From assembly GCA_020726505.1 (NCBI GenBank), contig JAHLEZ010000036.1:1-64000 (forward strand): a DNA stretch of 64,000 bases. The letters run 5' to 3'. The stretch's first letter is position 1. Each line of letters starts with the position of its first letter. Under the pieces are notes generated by a model, which made no database searches, was not told the origin of the DNA, and saw only the letters and a program-made list of their open reading frames with translations. Position numbers and translations under genes: made by a program. This DNA is from Leptodontidium sp. MPI-SDFR-AT-0119 (Eukaryota; Ascomycota; Leotiomycetes; Helotiales; Leptodontidiaceae). Of the stretch, positions 12,459 through 24,571 are shown one piece after another.

Positions 12459-14155
12459 AAATCGAAGGTTCACCTCTCTTTTAATAGGTGGGGTTTAAAG
12501 AGAAAGAAGCTTAGTATTGTTACAGCTGTGGTTCATTTTATTAATAACAGGGATAAGGCCGTTACACGTCTAATTAGCCTACTAGAGCTGCTAAAGTATA
12601 GTAAGACTAGTGTTAGTAAGTTACTCTTTTACTAACGATTCCTTTAGGCTCACTTTTATAGACTAAGCCTTAATTCTTTTACTTCTCCTTTTACACTTTA
12701 GAGTCACTTCTATTAATATTAGCTACTTTGTTCTTAATAACGTAATAAACAACGATACTACACTTCTAGAGCTTAGTAATACACTTAACTTTGACCTGAA
12801 AACACAAAGATTACGTTATATAGGGCACGTTATTAATTTAATCACTAAGTAATATCTATTTAGCTAAGATTCGACGAGCTTTGAAGACAAATATAACAGT
12901 AGGGGGCCAAGTGAAAGGCGAGCTCTTTAGAGGCGTCGCGGAGAGCTAAGAAAGCTCTATAACTTAGTAGCACACGTTATAGCCTCTAGAAAGCGTACGG
13001 ACCTATTTTTCGACTTATAAATGAAGTATAACGTTAATGAAGCTACTAAAAAGTAGTAGAAGGTGGTTCTTAATAGTAGAATACATTAGAACACGTCTTT
13101 TTGTATAATTTAACGTGCTTTAACTTTATGAGAGGCTCTCGATATATACGCCTATAAATTACGACTCTCCAAGCTCCTTATTAACGTCGAAATACATTAA
13201 AACGACTACTTTAGTAAAGGCGAATAAGAGACTCTTTCTTTGATAGCATAATACTTAGAGCCCCTATTATACTTTACTAAAGGCCTTAAGGGGAACTATG
13301 ATTTACAAGAGGGGGGGAAACAAGCGTCATATAATGTTTTATAAGAGACTCTTCTTGTATTTAAGTATATACTCACTCACTTTGAGAATCTTAAGGCTAA
13401 GGCAAAGAATAGCGATTTTAATAACTATAGAAGTATATAGAGCTCTATTACACACGCCTAGGAGAAAACTAAAGAATATTACATTAAAACAGACGCTTTA
13501 ATAGCGTAAATGGCGGCTCTAGTACTCTACCCCCGATGGAAATAAGCCTACTTTAATCAATAGTAAAGTGGCCCTTCTATAGCTCGATTCGTTAAAGAAG
13601 GCAAAGTAAACCTTAGAGCCTTATAACTGCGGGAATACAAGGAAATAAAGGGGCCTACTACCAGAATTGAGGTATCCCCGGAGCCGTCGGCTCGTAAGTC
13701 TTATATAGAGTCAGTTCTTAATTAGTTAGCCCCTACCTTACCTTCTAGCTCCACGCGGGGTAAGTCTTTAGCCCACAAAGATTAGTTAACTTAATATCTT
13801 AAAGAGGCACGAGGTCTTGTCCGCGACGGCCCTCCGCAGGCTCCGGGGTCACGGGACCTCGCTTTGCCACGGTTAAGGGTGAATTAGTAGTTTGCTACAG
13901 TTCGTTAGAATAGTAAATAATAATAATATTAAGTAAATAACGCTTATAAAGTGATAAAGAATAATAGAAGTGATATGGATTATATAGCCTAATCTAATAT
14001 TTAATAAGCGAGAGTATATAATTATAGCTTTGGCCCTTCTTCGTAGATTTTTCCTTTCGTAAGTAATATTATTATTAAGTAAGTTACGGCCCTATAAGCG
14101 AATTTTCGATTTGTAAGAGATATTAACGAATCGTAAGATGTCTACTTAAAGCTTC
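12459..14155. other. AT-rich degraded sequence, no gene recognised
   Basis: The block just after the 3' LTR may be the other side of whatever the gypsy element landed in. A more GC-rich patch at 13800-13870 stands out but has no open frame. A 67-codon frame at 13298-13501 has a composition typical of chance ORFs in AT-rich DNA. Confidence 0.4.
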
Positions 14156-15130
14156 CTGGCCTACGCTACCAGCTCTTTAGCTACTCTGGCAGCCCAAACC
14201 TACGCCGCCTCCCTAGCCCTTACTCCGGCTCTTACTCCTACTCCTACTCCTACGGCCCCCGCCCGTTATAGGCATTCTTTAGTAAGTTTTCAGTCGATTT
14301 GCGGTTTTTAAAGTAATTAATAAACGTCCGTAAGTCCCCCCCTCCCTATTAACCTAACCCGCGCTACCCTTTACCTATATAATAGGCCAGCCGTTTATGC
14401 CGCCGTCCTGTGCCCCGGCCGCACCTTTACTAATAGTCGCTCCTTTAACTTAGAGGCGTAACTTACTTAAATAAGTAAGTACTTTAATCCCTGTTTATTT
14501 TGTTTTTACACTTAGTTTCAGACTTATTAAGATACTAACAAATTGTAACTAAGTAAGTTATAACTTTAGGTTGTAAGTACTACTAGAATAGTACAAGTCT
14601 GTGGGTTTTATGTATTGCCGCCGTGGGCTACCTTAGTAGCTTGTGTATTAACTGCTATTATAGTAGTAAAAGTATTCGCTACTCCCTTCGTAAGTTATAT
14701 TACCTTTTTTAGTTTATTTCGGATTATAATTAACATTTTCGGATCCGTAGGCCGGGTTACTAGTCCTGCCCCCCCCCCCGCCGCCGCTGCCGCTGCCTTT
14801 ACCTCTGCCACTGCCGCTGCCGCTGCCGCCGCTAGTCCTTCTACTTCGGCGGGTCGCTCTTATCGTCATAATAATTCGGAGGTCGCTCCTCTAGTAAAGC
14901 GTCGTTATAGTAGTAAGTAATTAATTCTTAAACTTCTTAATTACTTTCGGACTGTAACTAACCCGTAAATAGCCCTTACCGCCCGCCCCGCCGCCTACCG
15001 TCGCACTCCCTCTCAGAGGGCACGCCGTTTCGCTAAGCTTTATAAAGAGTTAACGGCTCTTCACAAGAGGAGGCGGAAGTACTAGAGGAAGAGGAGGGGA
15101 CAAATTATTCTGTTTTAGAGACTCTTTAAG
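14156..15130 (+). pseudogene. Relic coding sequence with Pro/Thr- and Ala-rich tracts, unidentified
   Basis: This block has higher GC than its surroundings. Near 14160-14280 a plus-strand frame reads Ala/Leu-rich and then a PTPTPT-like run. An open frame at 14615-14920 (101 codons) reads hydrophobic, then Ala-rich (GCC/GCT repeats at 14765-14835), then basic. A basic stretch RARRFAKLYKELTALHKRRR follows at about 15010-15080 after stops. It could be a decayed gag-like or accessory ORF of a transposon. I do not recognise the family and a trinucleotide-repeat artefact is possible. Confidence 0.3.
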
Positions 15131-18100
15131 TAAGAAGTCCTAAGTTATAAATCCTATCAAAGGTCCCCTACAGGGGTGTATTTTTACTTTGAAATAGAAA
15201 CCGGTCTACTATCACAACTTTTAGACTTACTTTGTGATTTTTAAATAATAACGTAACTTATAAAGTAATTATAAATAATATAAAGTTAATAAATATTTAT
15301 TAATACTTTTAGAAATACAATATTAAGCGTACGACCTTTGTTCTTTATAAGTAATAAAACACTTAGTCCTTTTACACGGGATATCCGTGATACACTAATA
15401 TATAACTGATTATAAGTAAATACAAGCGTCTATAAATCTAATCTTATAGTATAAAATAATTAACCTTACGCCTTATTAATCGTTATTACAAAGTATAAAC
15501 AGACTAAAAACTGTTTATAATCAAGTTTAATACTTAAGCTTTCGTTTATTACAGTCAACTTAATACGTAGTAGCACTTGTAACTCTCTGTCAAAGTCGCC
15601 TCTTAGTAATTAAGCTTTAATATAATGCCTCCGTAAACCCGTTATAATTAAGCGGGTCCTATTATATAAGCCCTCCGGCTAATTAAGGTTCTATAAAAGA
15701 AGAATAAGCGTATTAATTTTGAGATGTAATTATAATAAAAGTAACGAAGGTATATCGATATTCCGTAAAACCTCTGCAGGAAATTAGTGTAAGTCGTTTT
15801 CTATTACGTTTACGTCTGTAACGTATATATCTATAGATTCGTACGACCGTATTTGACTTAGGAAACGACCAATTATTATTCTATTAAGCTCTATAATAGT
15901 CGTATTTAAAGTCGAGAGTATATACTATTTACTAAATATATTAGGGTCTCTTGCGGCCCGTAATAAGAGGTCTTGCGGGTAAACGTAGTTAATTAGGCCC
16001 GAAACACTAACTAGTTAATAAATATAATCGGGAATTATAACCGAGTGCTCTTAAGTAAGGTCGTACGACATATTACTAACTTAATCCACGAATTTCATAT
16101 TATGAGCTTTCTCGCGGACTTATATATTAATTCGTAAAGTAACACGCTTTAATCGCGGCCAAATAAACAACTTTTATAAGCAAGTACTTATAATATCAGC
16201 TCGTGTATTATTTAGAATAATAAGTAAGATCTATGCAAAGTCGCCTCCTAAGATTACGAGTACACCGCCAAATAACTCGTCGTTCGTAGAACCCCGTAAA
16301 TTAACTAATAAGCAGTGAATAACCTTAAAGTAATACTTGTGTTATATTAGTACCTCGTCTTAAATAATTAAATCCGCGCTTCGAAGTAATTAGGCTAATA
16401 AACTTTATTTAATAATACTACTTATAGACTACTTATATAAATTAATTAGGATCTTGAATTAAGAGTGAGACGTATATTCGTTAGGCAATAATAGGGCCGC
16501 AATACCTATAGAAGTAACACAAAGGACTATTTTTCCTTGACTTTAGTAGTAGTAATAAAGAGTCTTATAAAGAAACGTCTTTCTAAAGCCCCCTTGGCCT
16601 TAGGCATAAAAGTAAGCGATTTATAAGTTCGTAATAATCATATTTATAATCTTTATAAACGCTACTTGTTGATCTGTATTTAATTGACTTATTATTTCTG
16701 TAGCGCGCGTAGTAAAATCGTTTTATACAATCCTCGTAGTTCACTTAGTATATTTACGAAACTAATCTCACATATTTATTAGCAAACTATACTCCGTAAG
16801 AGTTTATTATAAGTCCGTAAGGCCTTAGTTAAAGAGAAATAAGCCGTAATCGTAATAAGGATTAAGAAGTAATAAGGGCTATCCTGATTTTAAGCTTAAT
16901 CGGTGAGTTAAGTCGTCGCAAAAGTGTACTTAGTATTTCTCCTAAATAGCGTATAGATCTGTAATCGCTCGTTAGCGGATCTTAGTTAGGAAAAGTGTTT
17001 GTAAACTATAGCGGAAGTAAAGAAGACTACCTCGTTAAAACAGTTATATTACTTTTAATTATCTTTAGCTAGCCCGCGTATAATATAAGCGGCTTTATAC
17101 GTTTAATACATAACACCTTCGTAATTATATAAGTCCTTAAACGACTTTACGCCACAGACGACTATAAGAAGTAGCCGTAAGTAAAAACACTCACCCGAAA
17201 CAAGGTTATAATAGTATATCCTGCTAATTCGATTCTCGCCTCTCTTACAAGGAGTCCATTTGTAGAGCCTTAGATTTTATACGTAATAGGCCGGAAACTT
17301 AGAGTAGAGCTAGGGGCCCTCTTTTAAGTGGTCTATATTGTATTTAAAGTAGACTATAAGCGTAAAACAAGCCGTATCTCGTTTTATAGTTAAGTGAAAT
17401 ATCGTCCGGAAAATATACTACTTATTCTCCTTTTAAGTGAACTGCAAGGTATTAAACTAGGGGGTATTCTTAGTAAGTAAGAAATTCAAATAATCGCTAA
17501 ATCGCCTTTAGAGGGCTTACGTATTATGTTTATATAAAACGGGTAATCTCATCGTTTATATTTAATATTACTAAGGTTGTGTAGTTTATACTTTTATACA
17601 CGTACTTGTAGATATACTTAATAACTTAAATAAATCCACAAACTTTAACATTAATATATACTTAGAACTTATTAAGAAGATACAGGTTATATAGTATTAC
17701 TTATTAGTTATCTAAAGTAACGTCTTAACTACTTTTATAGACTATAAAAGTCTAACCTTTATCTGTATAATAATATTTAAGGTACTTATCTTTATAAACT
17801 CGAGTTAATAGTGTAAACTTCTTTAGAAATCGCTTTTAACACGTTAACGGACCGTTAATATGCGTACGAGCTATATAAGGAGCAGTAGGAAAGTCTCGCC
17901 TATAAGGCCCGTGAACTATATGTGTCAAAATTAACTCCTATAACTCGCCTATAAGTTCTGTAACTTTATTTAAAAGCTCCGTAAACATAATCTCATTTAC
18001 TCTTATGGGCCGTAAGTAATTAGCTGTAAGTTATAAGAAAAGAAGTAAGTGTAAATGTAATAAACTACGCTTTTAATACTTAATAATATACAAGTAAATA

Positions 18101-18617
18101 GCGTACTTCTTAAATAACCCTTTCTTAATATTACTTAATAACTTAATAACCTTTAAGTAAAATACACGAGTAATTAAATTAGGTCGGTCTATAAGTTACT
18201 AACTTGTATTTAATTCACAGACGATTTTAGGCTATCGCGGGTTAACTATAGTCGTAATAAAGAGAGTTAGCCGTTCGAAAAAACGAATTATCGCTATAAG
18301 ATCTTAAAATAATTATTATATAAAGCGATCCCCCCCTATAAAAGAAGACGGAAGAATATAGCGGTGATTAAGGTCTTGAGGGGTTACGTCTTCGCGGATT
18401 AACGTATTTATAAGTCTCTTATACACGTTTACACGAATCTTCGTCTAATTCGACCGTAACTAGTTTAAGCGTGTAGTCTCGCATGTAGTTTCGCATGTGA
18501 TATATACGCCGACAACGTATTATTAGAATAATCGATTCGCATAGAAAAGAGCGGACTATTCCTGGCTTTGTACGTGTAACCGAAACTTATCAAAGGGTTA
18601 TTAAGAAAGCCGTAACT

Positions 18618-18779
18618 TGTCACATTTTAACTATTTACATGCCTCACTCTTCTAAAGGCAGAGTGAAAGTAGGTTTATATATATAAGAGAGAGCTTCGAG
18701 AGCTTTTTATGTATTTATAAATCAAGGCTTCTAGAGCCTTTAATATCCACGTGATTCTTAGATCACATGATTTCTAACA
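18618..18779. repeat. Left LTR of the 881-bp TRIM-like element
   Basis: 162 bp. It contains TTTATATATATAAGAGAGAG (a TATA-like promoter stretch) and two short palindromic blocks around CACGTG and ATCACATGAT. Confidence 0.85.
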
Positions 18780-18854
18780 CGCCCCCTTAATCTAAGTATC
18801 CTCTAACTCGATATTAAGACGACAAAATAATAATTATATAACTATTAAATAATA

Positions 18855-19130
18855 GCTCTAGCTTTATCCCTTGGCTTAGGCTTTAGCTCTGGCCTTTAGT
18901 TCTGGCTCTGGCTCAATGGCTCTAGCTCTGACTTATGGTTCTGACTCTGGCTTAAGGCTCTAGTTCTGACCAATTTGTCCCTTGGTTCTAGTTCTAGCTT
19001 AATGGCTTTAGCTCTGACACGGGCTCTAGCTCTAGCCTTTGTCCCTTGGCTCTAGCTCTGGTTCTGGCTCTTTAGCTCTGACTTTAGCTCTAACACAGGC
19101 TCTGTAGCTCTAGCTCTTCTATTTATTCGT
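18855..19130. repeat. Degenerate tandem repeats based on GGCTCTAGCTCTG
   Basis: Most of the TRIM interior is a run of imperfect repeats built from GGCTCTAGCTCTGGCTTA-like units. Units vary in length and carry C/T changes. No reading frame is maintained. Confidence 0.7.
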
Positions 19131-19336
19131 CTTTACTTTATATTTAACGAGGTAGCTATTCCTCCGGTTCTTATTTCTCTAGGAGACCGACTTTTACTAG
19201 TTTAGAGAGGGCAGTCCTCTTGCGACTAAATAAGTCTCCTGTTATCGTAAGGAATCACGGCTTTAGTTAACGATAGGGAGCTCTACTGGAAGGACATATA
19301 ACAGAGGAAGAGGAGATCTTACTCGAATTGCTACTA

Positions 19337-19498
19337 TGTCACATTTTAACTATTTATATACCTCACTCTTTTAAAGGCAGAGTGAAAATAGGTTTATATA
19401 TATAAGAGAGAGCTTTGAGAGCTTTCCATGTGTTTACAAATCAAGGCTTCTAGAGCCTTCGGTATCCACGTGATTCTTGAATCACATGATTTCCAACA
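19337..19498. repeat. Right LTR of the 881-bp TRIM-like element
   Basis: 162 bp, matching 18618-18779 apart from scattered transitions. It is preceded by purine-rich GAGGAAGAGGAGA (near 19305), a candidate polypurine tract. Confidence 0.85.
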
Positions 19499-22400
19499 TA
19501 ACTACTTATAGACTTTCCTACGGTCGCAAAGCTTTAAGGACTAATATTATCTGTATTCGCCGTATAAGAAAAGAATGACGTAATATAATAGTATATACGC
19601 AATCAAAATAACCGGGACTTGATAAAGAAGCGGACTATTATAAGAAAATTCATAAACTACAAGGATTATATCTTATTGGCTAGCCTTGTTATATTTATTA
19701 GGAAGGATCTTAATTAGCTCTTCTATTACAAGTAAGTTCTCTCGCCACTTATTAACTTTAGATTAAATAATTAATTACATTTATAAGTTAAGGAGTATCT
19801 GAAAATTGCCATCTTACGTCCGTAAACGCTTTTAAGTCGTCTTATAAACCTTTATAAACTGATTTAGCTTTGTAATTATCTAGTGTAAGTCGCGAAGGAT
19901 TATCGTATTAAGTTGCGGGTCGTATTCTCGGCGAATATTCGTCGTATAATTAAGGTCGTAAAAGAATAATTAAGTAAAAGTAGGGGTTTCTTACAGGCCT
20001 AAAATCAAAGGGCCTTAATAGTAGTAGAGTTCTCTATAAGCCGTAAAAGAGTTGACTCCACGCCTTAAGTTTATATAATTATCTTTATTCGTACTTATAG
20101 ACGTAAACAATAAAGTCTAGTTATAACTGCGAATCCGCGTACGAAAGGCGTCACTTCGCGGGTCCGTTCTATTCAAAAGCCTTCGTAAAACCTTAGGCGG
20201 GGGCCGTAAAAACTCTAATATTACATCGCCTTTTTTATAATAAAGTTTAAACTACCCGCGGGTAGCCTCGCTAATCTAATATAACGTAGTATAATATTCA
20301 CACTTAATAATTATATAGTTAACGTCTAGTAGAGTTATACACGTAAATACGGACTAGAAACTAAAAGGGACTACTTATAAAGGGGCCGGCAAAGGTAAAG
20401 GAGGGTTATTAATAGGAACAAGAGTAACTAGTAGTATAACAGGCGTAAGAGGCTCTTCTACAGCCGGTAAAAGAGGTGTAATAAGCACAAGAGGCTCCTC
20501 TACGGCTAGTAAAGGAGGAGAAGGAGGAGGAGAAGTAAGAGGGTTGTTTGTAAGCGCTCGAGCGGCTTTAATTTTAGCGCGCGTTCGACGACGATGTTTT
20601 GTAGGTCGCGGATTATCCGTAAGAGCCGTAATAAAGCCACTGTGAGTCTGTCGAGGTTCGTTTGGGTCGATTTCCCTTAGGGGTTAGCGTAAAATCCGAT
20701 TCGACTAAAGGTTTCGTCAATTAATAGTCTAAAACTACTTATAATAAACGTACCCTATGCCGTACACACGTCTTATATCGAGCACTAAGGTGATTTAGTA
20801 GAAAATCGCTTGCGGGCCGCCTTTACTTATATAGTGTATATTATTAAGGAGGCGAAGAGTTTATTTTAACGTATAATTATTAAATTAAGTAGTTATTATT
20901 TAAAGTAAGGCACGTTAAGACGCGTTAAAAGAGCTTACAAGCACGTTACGGCTACTCGCGGGCAATTGTGAACGATAAGCCGAGGATTCTAGTGTTCTTG
21001 CAGCTAACAACGGGCCACTAGCTGCGGCTAATCAGAGCACTTCACGTGACCTATATTTTAAAAATAGGATCCACAAAACGCTTAATATTATATAAACGAG
21101 TTTTGAACAGCTCGCTGTCGCTCGCTGGCGTGAGATTTGAGATAAAAAGATAGGACTTACAAACACTTATAGATAATTATAAATAATTACGGGTAAGATA
21201 AAGGAAAGGCAAGCCGTAAATAGTCCGTAAATAAACCGAAAACTAAGTAAAACCTTGTAAAATTTCTAGGTATATTATATTACACGTAAAGTTTATATTA
21301 AGGGGTAAGAGAAGACAAAGACTTGCCTTAGAAGTAACCCGTGACGTTGCTACATAAAATTGCCCTTAAGTAAAGACTGGCGACTTTAATCTACCTTTAT
21401 TACCTTAAAGGACTAGCCCTGCGACTTATTAATAATTATTACAAAGGATAATACAAATAGGAATTGCTTACGAGAAAGGATAAAGGATAACTACTAATTC
21501 ATAGATTTAAGTTTAATTCGTAGAATTATCCGTAATTAACTATTAAAGTCGCCACTAAGTAATTAAACTTAAATCGTAAACCTCCCTAAGCTATAAATCG
21601 ACATCCGCGACTCGTTATAAAGCCCTTCCTGTGGATAAAGGTTCTGTAAGAGTATTACGGGCGCACTAACCTTAAGTTATAATTGTGAAAGCGATAAGCC
21701 CGGGAGACAGATATTTTACAAGACTTCCGGAGGCAACTTAGTAATTTCTGAGTTTGCCTCGTTTATATCGGCCGAATCGATAGCTAAGTACGTTTATTCT
21801 TAACTAAGTAGTATATTTAAGATCGTTTAGTTTAACTCGCGAATCGTATTATTTAAAGTTAATAAGATTGCCTATTCGTAAAAGGCTTAGTAATCCTGGG
21901 GCGCCCGTAAGAGTTATTCTCGCGGATAGACGTGGTTAATTAGGTCCGTAATTAACTTAACGCGTGAGATAAAGGGCGGGGGCGTGATTTAGCCGTTTAG
22001 AGACGAGTCGTATAAAAGATTACTAATCTAGTTTATAAAATCTTGCTTTAACAGGTTGTTACGAACCTGTATATTAATTCGTAAGGAGAGTTAACGAAGC
22101 CGCCGCTAAATCCACGTTTGTTATAAGTACGCTCGTATAATTTCGGCCCGTGAATTGTATAAAACTACTAATAAGATTTATATAAAGTTATTGTTAAAGA
22201 TAATAAGTACCTCGTTTAAAGAGGACGTCGTTCGTTACGAACCGTAAATCGACTAAGAGCTAGTATATAACCTTAAAGTAATACTTGTACTATATCGGCA
22301 CCTTATCCTAGATAATTAAGTCCGTTATACTTAAGTACTAGCCTAGTTTACTCGTCTAAGTAATTATACTTACAAACGACTTATTAAGCTTAAGTAGGAT

Positions 22401-23278
22401 TTAGAACTGGGAGTAAGACGTGCGTTCTTTTAGAAGAAGTAAAGTCGTAATACTCGTAAACGCTACACAAAGGACTATCTTGCCTTAATTACAGTAATAA
22501 TAACATAAGGTTTAGTAAAGGAAGGTCTTATTAGTACTTCTAGGGCCTTGTAAGTAGAAATAAGCAGTTTGCGGGTCGTCCGTAATAACTGTTATAATCG
22601 TTTAGAAGCAGGCACACTGATTCAGGTTAAGCTAAGTTTGTATTACGAACACCAAGGATATCGAGCGAGCGAGATTAACTTATTAAGTGGCCGTATAGTA
22701 GCTTACGATCTAATTAAAGACGTTCTTAAGTAAGCTAATATTCGTAAGCGTCCGTTAGAGATCCGCAAGGCTAAGCCTAAGTAAAAAGAGGCCATAATCG
22801 TAGTAAGGATTAACCAAGGGAAGTGAGAAGCTTATTAACTAATCGTGGGTTAGTTTACGGGCTAAGTCGTCGTAAAAGTACTTTTTATACTAGTCGCAGG
22901 TTTGCAATTAGCTACTAACGAACGCTCGTAAGAAAGAGGGTTCGTAAACTATAACCGGTTATTAATAAGACGGCCTTATTAAAGCATTGGAATTACTCTT
23001 AGTTGTTCTTAACTAGTTTATAAGTAATATAAGTAGCGTAGTACGTAAGATAACGGATATCCTTGATCTCGTAAAGCTTTTTAAAGGACCGCGGCCCGCG
23101 AACGATCGTAAGTAAGAGTCGTAAGTAGTATCGCTTGCCCGAAACTGGGCTGTAGTAGTAAATACGATTAATATTATATCCTCGCTAACGCTATACTTAG
23201 ACTTTACGATTCGCTTTCTAAATAAAGTATTATAGGAACTCGTGGTATAAGTACTAATAGTTATCCTTATACGTAGTA

Positions 23279-23887
23279 CATCAGTAAAAAAAATTAGGCG
23301 CAGCCGTCCGCCTACGGCGCCGGAGGCGCCATTTAGCGCCTAAGTTGTATATCGAAAATTTTAGGGACAGCTGTATATTATACTAATTCTAATTAGCCGC
23401 CGAGGACGCTTACGGCGCGGTAAGTGCTAATAGTGCCGTAAGTGGTCCACTTTTTGTAGCGGGGCAATTAAGCGAAGAATATTAAAATGTTCTAAGTCTC
23501 TTCTTACGTACTTACGTATATCCTACTTATATACGTACTACATGCACACGTCACAATACACGAATAAGGCTAGGGCTAAGGTAAACTTTGCCTAAAACAA
23601 ATTATGTACTAATTATATTTTTTTAAGTAGAAATTCATAGTATAAGAGCTTTACTAAAGCTAGTTTTAAGGACGTGTATTTAAGTGTGCAGCCTTCGGAA
23701 CGGAAATATTAAGGTGCCGTGTAAACGGCCGCCAAACGGCCGCCAGCTGGCGAACAGGGGTAAGCGACTAGCTCGTACGGCGCCATTCTGCCGATAAGAT
23801 AATCGACTGGCCCCAAAGGCGGCCGCTGGCGCCGGAAGCACTAATGGCCGATTAGCGAATATTCTGCCAGATAATTTTTTGCTGATG
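23279..23887. mobile_element. GC-rich MITE, 609 bp, TA target duplication
   Basis: The ends are inverted repeats: CATCAGTAAAAAAAATTA on the left, and the complement of CATCAGCAAAAAATTA on the right. The element is flanked by TA on both sides (23277-23278 and 23888-23889). The homologous part of Helitron copy A (near 17330-17350) lacks the insert, which confirms the boundaries. The interior is much more GC-rich than the host, with GGCGCC and CGGCCGCC blocks, and has no ORF. TA duplication plus TIRs suggests mobilisation by a Tc1/mariner-class transposase, but its TIR differs from that of the 4.4-kb element nearby. Confidence 0.8.
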
Positions 23888-24129
23888 TATTATATTTAAA
23901 GAAGGTTATTAACGTTAAGCGGGCGTTTGCGGCCTTCGCGGCTACTTGTTTAGGCGGGAGGTCGTTCGTAAAGTAGACCGTATGCTGCCCGGGGAGGTGG
24001 ATTACTAAGTACTAGATTAAGGGGAACTTTTAGTACGTTGCGTACTCGAATAAGCGCTAGAAAGCCTTTGTAAGACTTACGTATTGTACTTAAATATAAC
24101 GGGTAATTTTATCGTTCGTACTAAAGATA

Positions 24130-24155
24130 CAGTCGGACCGCATCAAACACGGTAA
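24130..24155 (+). repeat. Left TIR of the 4.4-kb transposon
   Basis: 26 bp starting CAGTCGGACC. It is the exact reverse complement of 28500-28525. Confidence 0.95.
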
Positions 24156-24571
24156 ATTTTTAGACTTTAAAAAAGTGGAGATATTTTTTAATCAAAAGTT
24201 GCGCCTTTAAAAACAATGTAATTTAGCCTTCTAGTTTTTTTATTTTACTAAGTAATTAAAAAGTTATAGTCAAATATATTAAAAAAAAAATTGATTTTCA
24301 AAAAAATGGGTCCTTTTTCTTTGCCAAGGAATAACTTTTTTAATAAGACCCACAAAAAAAATCTAATAAGTGCATTTTACTCCTCTCAGTCGTGCACGTT
24401 TTTTAGATTAAAAAGTTTTTAAAAATGTTAAGGTTTACACTTTTTTTATTTATAGCTTTTGAGGCTTAAAAATTAAGCGAGTTGAAATATCTTCAACTTT
24501 CAACGTCAAAAAAACCTTTATTTTACACTCACAGCAGCCACCATATAACCACAGGCTTGGATACACCTATT

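Larger units (their letters stand above)
18618..19498. mobile_element. TRIM-like non-autonomous LTR element, 881 bp
   Basis: Two direct repeats of exactly 162 bp (18618-18779 and 19337-19498), both starting TGTCACATTTTAAC and ending in AACA, flank a 557-bp interior with no coding capacity. The whole unit is flanked by a perfect 5-bp target duplication, TAACT (18613-18617 and 19499-19503). The Helitron sequence resumes on either side. The structure fits a terminal-repeat retrotransposon in miniature, mobilised by another element's enzymes. Confidence 0.85.
15200..20950 (-). mobile_element. Helitron copy A, RIP-degraded RepHel
   Basis: Minus-strand translation gives Helitron RepHel landmarks in the right order. 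An N-terminal block resembling SYNNALSFTSISTNKD lies near 20110-20150. A degenerate counterpart of the RYPLLFPYGE box (YVILFLYGEYR) lies near 19557-19590, and ILPSSFIGG near 18325-18362. A degenerate helicase P-loop region followed by IAALLLP-like sequence lies near 16490-16600. RepHel nicks DNA with its Rep domain and unwinds it with a PIF1-type helicase for rolling-circle transposition. Numerous stops show this copy is dead. The element termini (5' TC, 3' hairpin-CTRR) were not located, so the limits are approximate. A TRIM-like element interrupts it at 18618-19498. Confidence 0.75.

Noticed and set aside
18855..19130. Possible CRISPR-like array because of regular repeats
   Set aside because: Units are contiguous and degenerate without unique spacers, and the host is a eukaryote.
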